DNA of 64,000 bases from Pipra filicauda (lineage: Eukaryota > Chordata > Aves > Passeriformes > Pipridae): assembly GCF_003945595.2 (NCBI RefSeq), contig NW_024104302.1:2064408-2128407 (forward strand), written 5' to 3'. Below, piece by piece: positions 34,341 through 45,820 of the stretch (the stretch's first letter is position 1; each line of letters opens with the position of its first letter). Both the position numbers and the translations under genes were made by a program. Under the pieces are notes generated by a model that saw only the letters and a program-made list of their open reading frames with translations, was not told where the DNA came from and did not search any database.

Positions 34341-37300
34341 CCTCGCCCCCCCGGCTGCGGCGCGGTGTGCAGGCGGAGGGGGAGAAGCCCCAGAGGAGAC
34401 GGAGGACGGGGCTGGTGGCTCTCCCCGGACGGTCCTTTCGGCTCCCGGTTATGAAGCTCAAACCGTGCCCCACTCCCCAAACCCCTCTTCCGTCCAGGCA
34501 GGATGGAGCCATTCGGTGCTGATAATAGCGCCGGGGTGGGAGGGTGAGGACACCGTCTGCCCCTGTCGCTGCCAATGTGTGCCCTGGCAGCACCTTGGCT
34601 TGCTCTGGCTGGGGCAGAGTGTGCTGGGGCACACACAGATGTTGTTTTCTCCCCTTTTCCAGGTCATTTCTGACTTTGACATGACACTGAGCAGGTTTGG
34701 ATGTAACGGCAGGCGCTGCCCCACATCTCACAGTGAGTGGAAGCTGCTGTTTTTACTGTCACTAATTCTGTTTGGTCTCTGCGTTTGTGTTTTTCATCAC
34801 TGTGGTTTCTGTCATCCTCTGTCCCCTCATCTGCCAAACCTGACTGCTCCTCATGCGGCTCTGGGCCTCACTGCCTGGTCCTGGCCACCCACTGCCCATT
34901 GCAGGAGCCGTGTCCTGGGCTGTCCATCTCCATCCCACTCTCCCGACAGAGCCAGGCCCTGTGCTCGGTGCCTGTTGGGACTCCACAGCTGTGCCACCGC
35001 AGCTTGTTTTGGGAGGAGCTGGCACTGAAATGCAGGAGAGCTGCTGTTAGAAAGGCTTTTAATATCTCTGTGCCATTGTCATTGTATTGTCCTTGCAGAT
35101 ATCCTTGATACCAGCCGTGTTGTCAGTGAGGACGGCAGGAAGAAGGTGGGTGCTGTGTGTAGGACACCCTGTCACCCATCATTGTAAGGTCACACTGGCT
35201 GGCGTGGCAACTCTCCTGGCTGTGCTGGCTGCCAGGCTGGAGGGGGTAGTGTCCAGGCTGCATTTCAGCCAGCAGTGACAGAGGAGAAGTGAAAAAGGGA
35301 AATTGAATTTGCATGCACAGCTGTGGGTGTTTCAGCTCGATAAGAGGAGGAAGGGGAGGGTTGTTTGTACCTGCAGTGTCTGTCTGGAGTGAGGTGAGGG
35401 TCAGCCAGGCTGCCAAGAGCTACAGGTGTGCTCAGAGGGAAGCTGCTCAGTGACACAGTTTGGTTGTGTTTAGGAAGTGTGATGCTTTGGAAGATTTCAG
35501 AAATGCTGGTTTTGTTGTTTATAGTCTGTTTAGACCTGTTCACTCTGTTCTTTTTCCCTCTGTCCGACGCTCCAGCTGAAGGACCTGCTGCACTATTACT
35601 ATCCCATTGAAATTGATCCCAACCGGACTCTGGAAGAGAAATGTCCCCTCATGGTGGAGTGGTGAGTGCTGTGCATGATGATCTTGACCTTGCCCTGACA
35701 ACCTCTTGTCCCCAAGGACTGCAGGACGCAAGGCTTGAGCTGTCCCTGGGCTTTGTGGTGATCCTGGGGGATTTAGTTGTGATTCTGACCGCCGAGGGCC
35801 TCTGCCCCAGAGCTCACTGCTGCCTTTCCCCAGGTGGACCAGGGCCCACGAGCTGCTGGTGCAGCAGAAGATCCGCAAAGATGACATAGCCCAGATTGTC
35901 AGAGAGTCAGAAGTGATGCTGAGGTATGGACATGGGGCTGTGGTGCTGAGGTACAGGCACAGGGCTTGGCTGCCCTTGGCGAGGAGCAGCCGAGGGGCCG
36001 GCACTGGGCACGGCTCTCCATGTGCAGGGCGGGATGTGGGGGCAGCTCCTTGCTTCCAGCAGAGATTTGTTCTCTGCACTGGAGCTGCTGGGCCTTATCC
36101 AGGCCCTTGGCTCAGCAGCAGATTTCACCCACAGCACAAAAACTTTGCTCTAAAACTTGCTGCTACAGCTGCCCTGGCAGCGATGGCCCTAAGGCTGGCT
36201 CAGGGAGCTGGGCTTTGACTGAGCTCCCAGGCTCAGGGAGGAGATGACACCGTATGTCTGGGTTTTCATGAGCCCAAGTTCCCCTTCTGCATGGAATTGT
36301 GTCCTGGCAGACTGAGGCTGTCACAGGTTGGCCTGATTGTCCTCCCAACCAGTCCAACCTGTTGCACATCTCCCACGTGGCTCCTGGCAGTGCCCTGTGC
36401 CCCCGCTGAGCAGGGGGTGTGATCAGCAGGTGCCAGGCAAAGGGCTGGAGTGCTCCATGTTCCCGTGAGCACCTGCCCAACCACTACGCCCAGAGTTCTC
36501 CGGGGTTCTGCACAGGGCAGGCCACAGGAATGCTGGTACCACAGAGAGCTCGTGCTGTTTGCAGAGCTCACCTGTGTGTTTCTGTTTGGGAAGCGCTGGA
36601 CAGAAACAGGAGCTGGGCTGGGCACGCTGCCAGCCCAGAACACCGGGCACTGTGCTGGGAGCTGGTAACACAACCCCATGCAATGGACACTCCTGCTCTA
36701 GGGATGGCTTCAAGGAATTCTTTGATCAGCTGCACAAGAACAGTGTCCCCCTGTTCATCTTCTCTGCTGGCGTCGGTGACGTCCTGGAGGAGATTATCCG
36801 CCAGGCCAGCGTCTTCTACTCCAACGTCAACGTGGTGTCCAACTACATGGACTTTGATGATGACGTGAGTTTCTGCACCACACTGGTGTGGTGAGGGGAA
36901 GGGTGTGGGCTGGGACCAAGGGCTGGGACACGATTAACAGCGCCACCACTGGGTTAAGAGCTGTCTGTCTGTCTGTCCTGTGTGCTCAGGGAGTCCTCAC
37001 GCATTTCAAGGCACCCCTCATCCACACCTACAACAAGAACAACTCCGTGCTGCAGGGCACAGATTACTTCCAGCAGCTGAGCACGAGGACGAACATCATC
37101 CTGCTCGGGGACTCCATGGGTGACCTGACAATGGCAGATGGCATTCCCAGCGTGGAGAATATCCTCAAGATTGGCTTTCTCAATGACAAGGTGGGTGTGA
37201 GGAGCTGTTCCCTGCCAGCCTTCCCCAGGTGCCAAGCTTTGGGGCAGCAGGGAGGGGCAGTGATGTGGAGGGGTGTACTGAGCTCCTGCTGCGTCTGGGG

Positions 37301-37538
37301 CATTGTCAGGGTGGTTATTGATCCCCTTTCCAGTAGCGAGGGCTGTGGGTGCAGTATCTCCACCCTCAGGTGTTGGTGTTCACAGTCTTCCCCCCCTCCC
37401 CACCCTGTCCTGACGGCCGTGCTGTAGGTGGAAGAGCGGAGGGGGAAGTACCTGGAAGCCTATGACATCGTGCTGGAGAGCGACGAGACGCTGGACGTGG
37501 TCAATGGGATTCTCCGGTACATCCTTACTGAGACATGA
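34033..37538 (+). CDS. NT5C3B: Cytosolic 5'-nucleotidase IIIB (7-methylguanosine phosphate-specific)
   Basis: HAD-superfamily phosphatase. The family dephosphorylates m7GMP and CMP, protecting RNA from salvaged cap nucleotides. Nine coding exons: 34033-34035, 34178-34276, 34663-34732, 35099-35145, 35576-35661, 35834-35923, 36702-36864, 36990-37190, 37428-37538. They total 870 nt, or 289 residues. The nucleophile motif is DFDMTLSRF (Asp38, Asp40). Other recognisable segments are [27 protein letters not shown] and [12 protein letters not shown] (Asp227 and Asp231, Mg binding). Exon 1 contributes only the ATG codon, joined to GTG CCC GAG; this follows from the donor ATG|GTGAGC and the acceptor at 34177. 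Paralogue NT5C3A is the alternative, but synteny favours NT5C3B. Confidence 0.94.
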
Positions 37539-38429
37539 GCTGGGAAGAGGCATCCCAGCTCCGGCCCCGCAGCAGGCACTGGGCAGGGAATGTCCTCCCC
37601 GGGACAGAGCTGGAGGGGATCTGCTGGTACTGGCTGGGCTCCGTCCTGACCTCACTAATGCCCTCAGCCCTGGAGAGGGAGAGAAGAGATGGAGGAATCT
37701 TCTCCATTCCCTTTACCCCAACTCCCTGGTTCTGCTGCTTCCCTCTTGGACTGGCTTCATCCAACTTGGACTTCATCCCACTTGGAATTCATGCCCTCTA
37801 CCTCCCAAGGCCACAACAAACCGTTCCATGTTTCAGAAAGAGACGTTCTACACCTGCTTCAGTAGCTGAGTGTGGAATGGAGATGGTTTGCTGTGGGACA
37901 GACCCGGTTTAGATGAAGTTTTAGAGTCACTGTGTTTCTCACTAAGAAAACAAATCTCTCTCGTCCTGTTTTCCTGTTTCTGAGCCCTGGTGCCACCACT
38001 GGGCTGGTGTGGCCCTGCCAGGCATCGCATTGCCCAGCCCTACGTCCCTCATGGAAACCTGCAGCTCCCTGGCCTTGGGTCCCACCCCGTCCCTCTTGCA
38101 CCAATACAATTCTTACAGTGAACAAAAAGCTTTTCCAGCCGTCCCTGAAGGCCTCAGAACTCGACTGCTGCTGCTGCCCAAACCCAGAAGTAAGTTTGTC
38201 TGCCAGGGTTGGGGCTGGGGTTTGGGTGGGGTGGGAGAGGAGAGGCCAGCGGCAGCATTTTGGGTTTTAAGGAACATTTTAGCTGTCCGTGTTTCTGTCC
38301 TAAACTTCTGGGCTGATCCTAGGCTGATCCCAGGGTCTCGGAGCAGCAATAGGAAAAACTCTTGTTGTTTCTGTCTCCCCTCTGTTTACGTGGGACTTCA
38401 GGAAGTGCCGACTCTGTTCTCTGTGTTGG

Positions 38430-38435
38430 AATAAA
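38430..38435 (+). terminator. NT5C3B: NT5C3B poly(A) signal
   Basis: AATAAA lies about 890 nt after the stop codon. The 3' UTR (37539 to about 38455) shows no other gene. The next gene, FKBP10, ends on the opposite strand about 380 nt further on. Confidence 0.7.
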
Positions 38436-38816
38436 GATGTTATTGGCTAAAGCTGGGCCACAGGTGGTTTGTACCCGGTGCCGAGGGGCTGGAGCTGCTC
38501 TGCTCCCAGGGCTGGTGCTGGCAGCTGCCTCTGCTCCCCAGATCAGGGTCCCTCCATCCCACCAGAGCCCCCCAGCCCAGAGCCCCCCAGAGCCCCCCAC
38601 CCCTCACTGGGCACTGGAGCTGAAGCTCCAGCAGCTTCGCTGGAGGATCCCAGGAGAGGATTTTGGTTTCTCCTACTGGACCCAGCAGGTGCTGGAGCCT
38701 GGAATCCCCCTGGGCACTGCCAAGGCTGGTCCCTGCACCGCTGCCCCAACATGAAGGAATGTTTCATGGCAAAGTAACCCGACACAGGCAAACTCCTTGG
38801 GAACCAGGAGGAATTA

Positions 38817-38822
38817 TTTATT
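38817..38822 (-). terminator. FKBP10: FKBP10 poly(A) signal
   Basis: TTTATT on the plus strand reads AATAAA on the minus strand, about 890 nt past the FKBP10 stop. A nearer alternative is at 39506-39511. The tail-to-tail gap to the NT5C3B signal is about 380 nt and holds nothing recognisable beyond short CCCCAGAG repeats near 38560-38600. Confidence 0.65.
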
Positions 38823-39709
38823 TGGTGCAAGGTAGATTCACCATTTGAGGGGGTCACTCTGCCCTCTGCACTGGTGGGTTCCTGCATTTCTTCTATCCCT
38901 GTCTGCAGGACAGAACGTGCAGAGGTTTTGGGAGCCCTGCTGGTCCCAGCTGGAGAACCTGAGCACCCCGAGGTCATGACCTGCATTTAGGCATTGAAAC
39001 AAAATTGGGCTGATTTGTCTCAGTCACTGAGGGCTAGGGGGTGGGGAGGATGTGGAGGGGGATGATGCTGCTCCCTGAGGGCCTGGAGGAAGAGGGGATC
39101 TGTTCCCCTTCTCCCAGCTCATGAGGGGTTTGCCAGGTCTCATCCCTGGAGTTTTGGGGGGCCCAGACTTTTGGAATGGCAGATGCCTGTGGAGTATTGG
39201 GGTTTCACCCTGGGAACCTGAGCCCCTTCCAGCTTCTTGTCCCAGGAGGAGGCAGTGAGGACAGAGCAGGGACCAGGACAAAAGTCTTCTCTAATTCTTC
39301 TCTCTACAGAATTTTAAGTGTGTGTATAAAAAAAACCCCACCCCCAACCCTAAACCACAAAATGCTGGGGTGGAGGTGAGGGGAAGCCCCCCCACATCCC
39401 TCCTGCCCCCCAAGGCAGCACTTGTGGGCAAGGGGGCTTGAGCAGGACCTGCAGTCACTGGTGGAGGACAAAGGGGTTCGGGGAGGGGACACCTTCTTGC
39501 CTGGGTTTATTAGCTGGGGGTTGAGTTTTCCTGCCCAGGAGGAACACATCAAAATACCCTCAGTTAAATAGAAAGGGGGGAAAATCAAAATCTGCCCCCC
39601 TGCAGGGCTGGGGAGGGGCAGGGGCAGATTCCCTGGGCAGCTGGGATGGGAGACTGGCCATGGCACGGCCAGGATGAGTCCTGTCTCCAGGAACAGCAGG
39701 GTCTGCTCC

Positions 39710-42700
39710 TCAGAGCTCCTCGTGAATCTTCTCCTGGTCCTCATCTGACTTCAGCTTCAGCTCCTCGGGCGTGATCTTCCCGTCCTGGTTGCGGTCCTGG
39801 TTCTGGAACATGTCGGCGATGACTTTTTCTGGGTCAGAGCTGGGCATGAGGCGGCCTTTCCCCTCTGCCACCTGGGTCTTGATGAAGGTGGAGAACTGGA
39901 GAGGAGAGAGGGGAGAGATGCTGCTTGGCTCCGCACATCCGGCACCGGGCAGGGCAGAGACCACAGCCCGTGCCAAGGACAGCAGGGACCAGAGCACCAG
40001 CCTGGGGTCCCTCGGCACCCTGGGCCCACTCACCTCGTCAGCAGGGATCTCCCCGTCCTTGTTGAGGTCCATCTGCTCGTAGAGGTTGGCCGGCGGCTCC
40101 CCGTGCCAGATGAAGAGGTAACCCTCGGGAACCCCCTCCTCCATGGAGATCAGCTCCACCTCGAAGCGCAGCACGGCACTGCCGGGCACCCCCCGGGCTG
40201 GAAACACAGCGAAGGCTCCAGCACCGCGGGGAGCACGGTAAAGCCCCAGCCCTGACCCCCCAGCCCCAGCAGGGTGAGGGGGGACAGGGCCCTGAGGGGG
40301 CTCAGCAAGGCTGAACCCCCCAGTTTGTGTCGCCCACATCAGTGGGCCCACACAGTGGTAGATCCCCTACCTCCGCTCTCCCCGTGGCCCAGGTGGGGGG
40401 GGATGATGAGCACCCGCCTCTCCCCCACACACATGTCCAGGAGGCCACTGTTCAGCCCCTCAATCACCTTGTTGGCCCCCAGGGTAACCTCCTGGGGCTT
40501 CTCGTAGTCGTGGCTGCAGGAGGCACAGAGAAGACAGTGCAGGTGAGAAAGCCCCTTGGATCCAGTAAGTAACCCTGAAATCCCAACCCCTCCATCCCGC
40601 CATGCCCTAAAATCCCACATCCATGCCATAAAGATCCCCACTCTCCATGTCACCCCCACGTCCACCCCACTGTGCCCCCAAACCTTGCACCCTCCTCCCT
40701 GTTGCCCCGTGGCCGATGCCCCGGTGCTGCCCCTTGCAGAGCAGATGCTCCCGGTGCTGCCCGGTGCCCGCCCACCCCAGCTCAGCGCCGGCCAGGATTG
40801 AGCCCCGGGAAGGACAGGTGAGCTCGGGGCACGCACGAGGAGAAGAGCCGGGTGCCGTCCAGCAGGGAGCAGTTGTAGTGGTAGCGCACGAAGTCCCGGT
40901 CGCGGGTGGTGACGTTGCAGCCCTCGGGCCGGAACACGGTCTCGATCTCCACGGGGTCTGCGGGGTTGTGGAAGTCGATGACGTGGACATCAAAGATGAG
41001 CACGGCTGAGCCGGGAATTTTGTCCCCTGGAAGAGGAGGATGAGGAGAGCTGCTGAGAGAGCTGCTGGAGTGCTGTAAGGCTGGTAAAACCTTTCCCTGC
41101 TTCTTCCCGTGACCTGTGATGTGCCTGTCCCTCGGAGCCCGGGCTCTGCACATTTACCTGCACCGTTCTCCCCGTAGGCCAGGTGTGGGGGGACGACCAC
41201 CCGCCGCTGCTCTCCCACGCAGACCCCCTGCAGGCCCTGATCCATGCCGGGGATGATGTAGCCCTTCCCGATGTAGGTGTTGTAGGTTTGATTGCGGGAG
41301 TAGCTGCAGCAAGAGAGGCCCCCAGTGCCATCAATCCCCCCCCCAACCCCTGCACCCCAACCCACACCCCTTCCCCCAGCCTCTCTTGCTCCCGCGGGGG
41401 CAAACCTTCTTCCTAGGGATGCAGCAAACAGGTGTTACCCTTTTTAGCCTGTTTCATGCCGTTACCACCCTCTCCTCCCCGCCAGTTCTCCAGACTCTCC
41501 CTGCAGCCATGGGGCAGGAGGGGACATCAGGGGCTCTCCCCACACCTGGAGTCAAAGAGCGTCCCGTCCATGAGTGTCCCGTTGTAGTGGTACCGCACAA
41601 AGTCCCCGGTCACAGCCCGGCGCTTGCAGGGCTGTGGCACCTCCAGGTGCTCCAGGAAGACGCCGTCCTTGGGGTTGTGGAAGTCCACCAGCAGCACACT
41701 GAACACCAGCGATGCCTGCGGTGGGATCACAGTCCCTGGGGAGGGGACATGGTTCAGCCCAGACGAGGGTCCTGCTGCACCACAGGGCCTCTGGGCAGAG
41801 CTGGGAGGGAAGGGGCCGGTATGAAGGGGTGGGGCTGGGACCTAGCTCACCATAGCCCTTCTCCCCATAGGCCAGGAACGGGGGGATGATGATGCTCCTC
41901 TTCTCCCCGGCGCACATGCCCAGCAGGCCCTGGTCCATGCCCTTGATCAGCCACCCAGTGCCCACGTAGGTGTCGTAGGTGCTGCCCTTGCTATAGCTGG
42001 TGGGGGAAATGAGGGTGGGGACGGCTCCAGGGCCACACCAGCACCCCCAGCCGGAGTGGTGCCATCCCAGAGGCTGGTCTGGGGGCCATGGAGCTGCACC
42101 AGCAGAGCAGGGAGTGCCCCGTGCCCCAAGGCCAGGAGCATTGCAGCGCCCTGTACCTGGAGTCAAAGGGGGTCCCGTCCAGCAGGGTGCCGTTGTAGTG
42201 GTACCGCACGAAGTCCGAGTTCTCCACCGTGCGGTTGCAGCGCTCGGGTTTGGACACGGTGGTGACCTGCAGCTTGTCGTTCTTGTTCCAGATGTCCAGC
42301 ATGACCACGTCGAAGTACAGGGTGGCATCTGGGGGGATCAGCCCCGCTAAAGAGATGGCAGTGAGGACAGAGCACCTCAGGTGAGACCAGCACCAAGCCC
42401 GGGCTCTGTCCCCTGAAGCCCTCCTGATCCCACCACTGCTCAGGGCTGCTGGAGACCCATGTCAGCCCCTGGGAAAGCAGCAGAGCCCAGATTGGGGGCA
42501 GGACCCCTCATTCCCAGGGAGGCCCTGCTTCAGCACCACTTGCCCTGGCCGTGGAGCTGCCAGGTGGGCACCGGAGCCCTGTCCCTGCTGACAGCGGCCC
42601 CAGGGGGGTTGCCCCCTCCATCCCCCCGTGCCGTGGCCCCTTACCCACGCCGATGCTGCCGTAGCCCAGGTGGGGCGGCACGATGAGGTGACGCCGCTCG

Positions 42701-44207
42701 TTCACGCACATGCCCTGCAGCCCCCGGTCCATGCCAGTGATCAGCCGCCCGACGCCCACCACGCCGGCCACTGTGGCCCCTCGGTCATAGCTGGGGCGAA
42801 GGGACAGGCCCGTCAGAGGTGCAAAAAAGGATGAAGCTCCCAAAGCTGCTGGGGGTGGGGCAGAGTGGGGGGACAGGGCTGCCCCCTCCCCGAGGTGCAG
42901 GTAGCCCACCACAGCCCATGAGCCTCTGTGCTGCAGGCAGAATCCACAGCTCAAAAACACGGATCCTGATGGGCTCAGTCCTGCACTGTTGGTGGGCAGC
43001 TGCCCCCTGCAGCACTGGTCAGGGCTCCAGCCTGACCCTGCACCTCCAGAACCCATCAGCTGCCTCCCCAGGTCTCACCCACAGAGCTGGGCTGGAGGCC
43101 AGCAGCTCCCAGGCTTCCTGCTGCTTCCAAACCATTTTGCATATGGCACATTGGAGCTTTGTGCAGCAAGGAGGAAAGACAACGTCCCGGCCTCATTTTT
43201 AAACTGCAGATTTGTTTTTATTTTTAGATCTTGAAAAACTCCAAGAAGTAAGTGGAGACATCTCAGGTAAATCGAAATCCTTAATCCCCTTGTTTCTCTG
43301 TCCCCGGTTCTCCCCCTGCTCATGGTGCTGCAAACCAGGGGCTGCCCCAGGCTCAGGTCCCAGCCAGTGTGGGCAGAGCAGGAGGGATGCAGGGCCAAGG
43401 GACACTGAGTGGAGCAAAGCCTCTGGGGTAATGAAAGGTTTCTCCACTGCCACGTCTCAAAGTGCTTTAAGTGTTTTCCTGCCTGTGCAGCACAAGCAGA
43501 TACATGTTCCTGAGTGCAGAACGTCCCACTTAGGGCCAAATCCTGCCTGTGCCCGGGACAGGCTCCTGCACGGCACTGTGGAGCTGAGGGCATGCAAGGC
43601 TCCCCGAGGGGCTGGGGGGAGCTGGGGGACACGGCAGGGCAGCCGGGTAGGGGCTGGGGGAAGGGGCTGCAGCCTGGGTTGAGGCTTTGCTTGAGGCCAG
43701 GCTGGGCCCCCCAGGCTGACACGTGTACAGGGCTCTCCGGGTCCATGTGCTCACCCCAGCACCCACCAAAAGCCCTTCTTGGGGTCAAAGCTGGAGGACC
43801 TGGGAACTGTCTGGAGCGGGCAGCTGCCTGCCCTGGCCTGGCTGCCCCTGTCCCGGGGCTGGGGGACGCATGCGGGGTCCCCGCAGCTGCCCGCCCGCCC
43901 CGGGATGCGGGCTGGGGGCTGGGGGAGACATGCAGGGTCCCGCCGCAGCTGCCCCCCGCATGCAGCCGGCACAGAGCCGCGGGCGATACCTGGAGTCAAA
44001 CTTTTTGCCATCTTTAAAGGTCCCATTGTAGTGGTAGCGAATGAAATCCCCCATCTGCGCCTCCCGCAGGCAGATTTTGGGGATATAGTATCTTTCTATC
44101 ACCACGTCTTCCAGGGGGCCGGGGTTGCCCAGCGCCGGGGCCCCCAGGATGCCCAGGAGGAGGAGGAGGAGGAGGACGAGGCAGCGGCTGCCCGGGGCCA
44201 TGGCCAT
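39710..44207 (-). CDS. FKBP10: Peptidyl-prolyl isomerase FKBP65, ER-resident collagen chaperone
   Basis: ER proline isomerase that chaperones collagen and tropoelastin and supports lysyl hydroxylase 2. Ten coding exons on the minus strand: 44207-43990, 42790-42645, 42346-42157, 41996-41851, 41735-41546, 41303-41158, 41026-40837, 40513-40371, 40197-40034, 39895-39710. They total 1719 nt, or 572 residues (human 582). Order: Leu-rich signal peptide (about 1-27), four FKBP domains at a 112-residue period, each with an RYHYN(G/C)(T/S) sequon, EF-hands at about 500-511 ([12 protein letters not shown]) and 545-556 ([12 protein letters not shown]), and the C-terminal ER-retention tetrapeptide HEEL. 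Domains 1-3 keep the FDSS active-site Asp, while domain 4 has LFSSH without it. The second Met at 44201 is an alternative start. P3H4 diverges from the same upstream region. Confidence 0.97.
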
Positions 44208-45600
44208 GGCGCTGGGGCTGCGGCGGCGGAAGGGCCCGGCGGGGGGAAGGCGGAGAAGGGGGGTCCGGGACGCCCCTTCCCTGCCCGGGACGCCTCTTCC
44301 CTTCGCTTTCCCTCCCTTCCCTTCCCCTGCGCCCGCCCAGCCCGGCCCTCTTGGAATTTCTGTAGACGTGTCCGGGCCCCATCGCGCTCCCCCCGCGCTC
44401 CCCCCTCAGTGCCGGGAACAGACACCGCGGGAGAGAACGATCCACGGCGGGAGGGGTTATTTTTGTCCCCTCTTTTGTTTTGCCTCTTTTTTTTTCCTTT
44501 ACCCCCCCCCCCCGTATTTTTACCCATTCTCCCTCCTCCCCGTCTTTTTTTTTTCTCTCTTTTTTAACTTTCTCTCTTTTCTCTCTCTTTTTTTTTTTTT
44601 TTTTTTTTTTTTGCCTGGGCAGTTCCTCCTCCGAAGGAAAAGCTGACGGAGCCTTTGGGGAGCGTCTGCGCGGCTGCAGGCCCGGCCCCAGGTCCAAGCG
44701 CTGCCGCGCCTCCTTCTCTTCCTCCTCCTCTTCTTCCTCTTCCTTCTCCTGCCACCGCCAGGTCATCACACTCAGCCCAGGATGCTGCTGCTCAGTCCCA
44801 GCAGTTTGGGAGAGTAAATGGAAGGAATTAAATGCTTTAATAATGTGTCTGCTGCTGGCGGACTGAATGGCAATAGTTAAAAATGTGAAACTCTGCTTCT
44901 AACAGTCCTTCCCAGGCAAGCGCAGCCTCCAACACACACAGAGGTGTTGCCCACACATCCCCGTTCCCCCAAAAGCATTGGCAAGAGCCCTCAGCAAGTG
45001 CCAGGTGGGAAATGCAACAGGCTGTGAGCCCAAACCCGGCTCCTCTGAGGCTCAGCACTGCCGATGAAAGCAAAAGCTCCAGCAAAGCACCGTTGGCTCC
45101 CTCCCCCTGGACCTGGGGTGCTCTGAAGCCCCCCAACATACCACACCAGGGCTGAGCAACCTCAGCACTGCTCGGAGCAGCTCAGGAGGACTCAGGGCTC
45201 TGCCCATGTCCTGACAGGGGGCCGGGCCTGGCTCTGACAGTGAGTGCTGGCAGGGATGGTGGCACTGCAGCCACGTGCGGTGCTGGGCACTGCCAGCAGC
45301 CTCTGCTCCACGGGAGAAACCTCAGCAGCGTCCTGGCTCCTGCCCTGCACTGTGACATCCCTCAGCACCACTGTCCAGCCGGCAACAAAGCACTGGGCTT
45401 GGGCCGGGGCCAGTGTGGCCATGCCGAGGCCTGGCGTGGGACAGCCCTGGGGTCAGGATCTGGCACAGCGCAGGGCGTGCGGCCTCAGGCTTGGCGTTGG
45501 CCAGCAGCGCGGCCACCTCCGGGCACCGCAGGCTTGGGGGGTCCCGCGCAGTGTGTTACCGAGCTCATCTCGCTCCGTGGTGCACAGCGCTGGTCACTCC
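44208..45600. promoter_or_regulatory. FKBP10 CpG promoter and FKBP10-P3H4 divergent spacer
   Basis: CpG-rich sequence lies immediately upstream of the FKBP10 start (about 44208-44450), then a polypyrimidine stretch, then mixed sequence with no recognisable gene. The starts of FKBP10 (-) and P3H4 (+) are 1.6 kb apart, so shared enhancers are plausible. Long Glu- and Lys-coding frames on the minus strand here are low-complexity artefacts. Confidence 0.55.
44473..44612. repeat. 140-nt polypyrimidine tract upstream of FKBP10
   Basis: Nearly pure C/T on the plus strand. It contains a C run at about 44502-44514 and a 25-nt T run at 44588-44612. A second, shorter TTCCTCCTCC-type tract lies at about 44709-44752. 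On the FKBP10 sense strand this reads as polypurine, able in principle to form triplex DNA. Confidence 0.85.
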
Positions 45601-45820
45601 CCTTCCCGAGCGCTGCGCGCAACCCCTGCGCGCCCCTCCCCTGCGCGCCCCGCGCAGCCCCTGCGCGCAACCCCCGGCGCCGGCGGAGCCGCACTAAGAC
45701 CCTGCGCGCCCGCCACGCACCGCCCACCCCCGCCGCCCGCCCCCTGCGCGGGGCCCGGCGTGCAGCGCTGCGCGGGGCGGTGCGCGGACGCTGCGCGGGC
45801 AGCGAGCGGCGGCGGCGGGG
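45601..45820 (+). promoter_or_regulatory. P3H4: P3H4 CpG-island core with clustered TGCGCGC motifs
   Basis: TGCGCGC occurs at 45614, 45627, 45642, 45662 and 45703, with several further CTGCGCGGG variants before the ATG. The motif resembles NRF1/E2F-type half-sites. No TATA box was seen. Factor identity is inference. Confidence 0.6.

Noticed and set aside
33640..35028. 462-codon plus-strand frame over NT5C3B exons 1-3
   Set aside because: It reads through NT5C3B splice sites in a different frame and is low complexity.
3483..37538. Retrogene or pseudogene status for ACLY, KLHL or NT5C3B copies
   Set aside because: All have multi-exon structures with intact splice sites and frames and syntenic neighbours.
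44014..44769. Minus-strand frame with poly-Glu and poly-Lys upstream of FKBP10
   Set aside because: It is produced by the polypyrimidine tract and is out of frame with the signal peptide of FKBP10.
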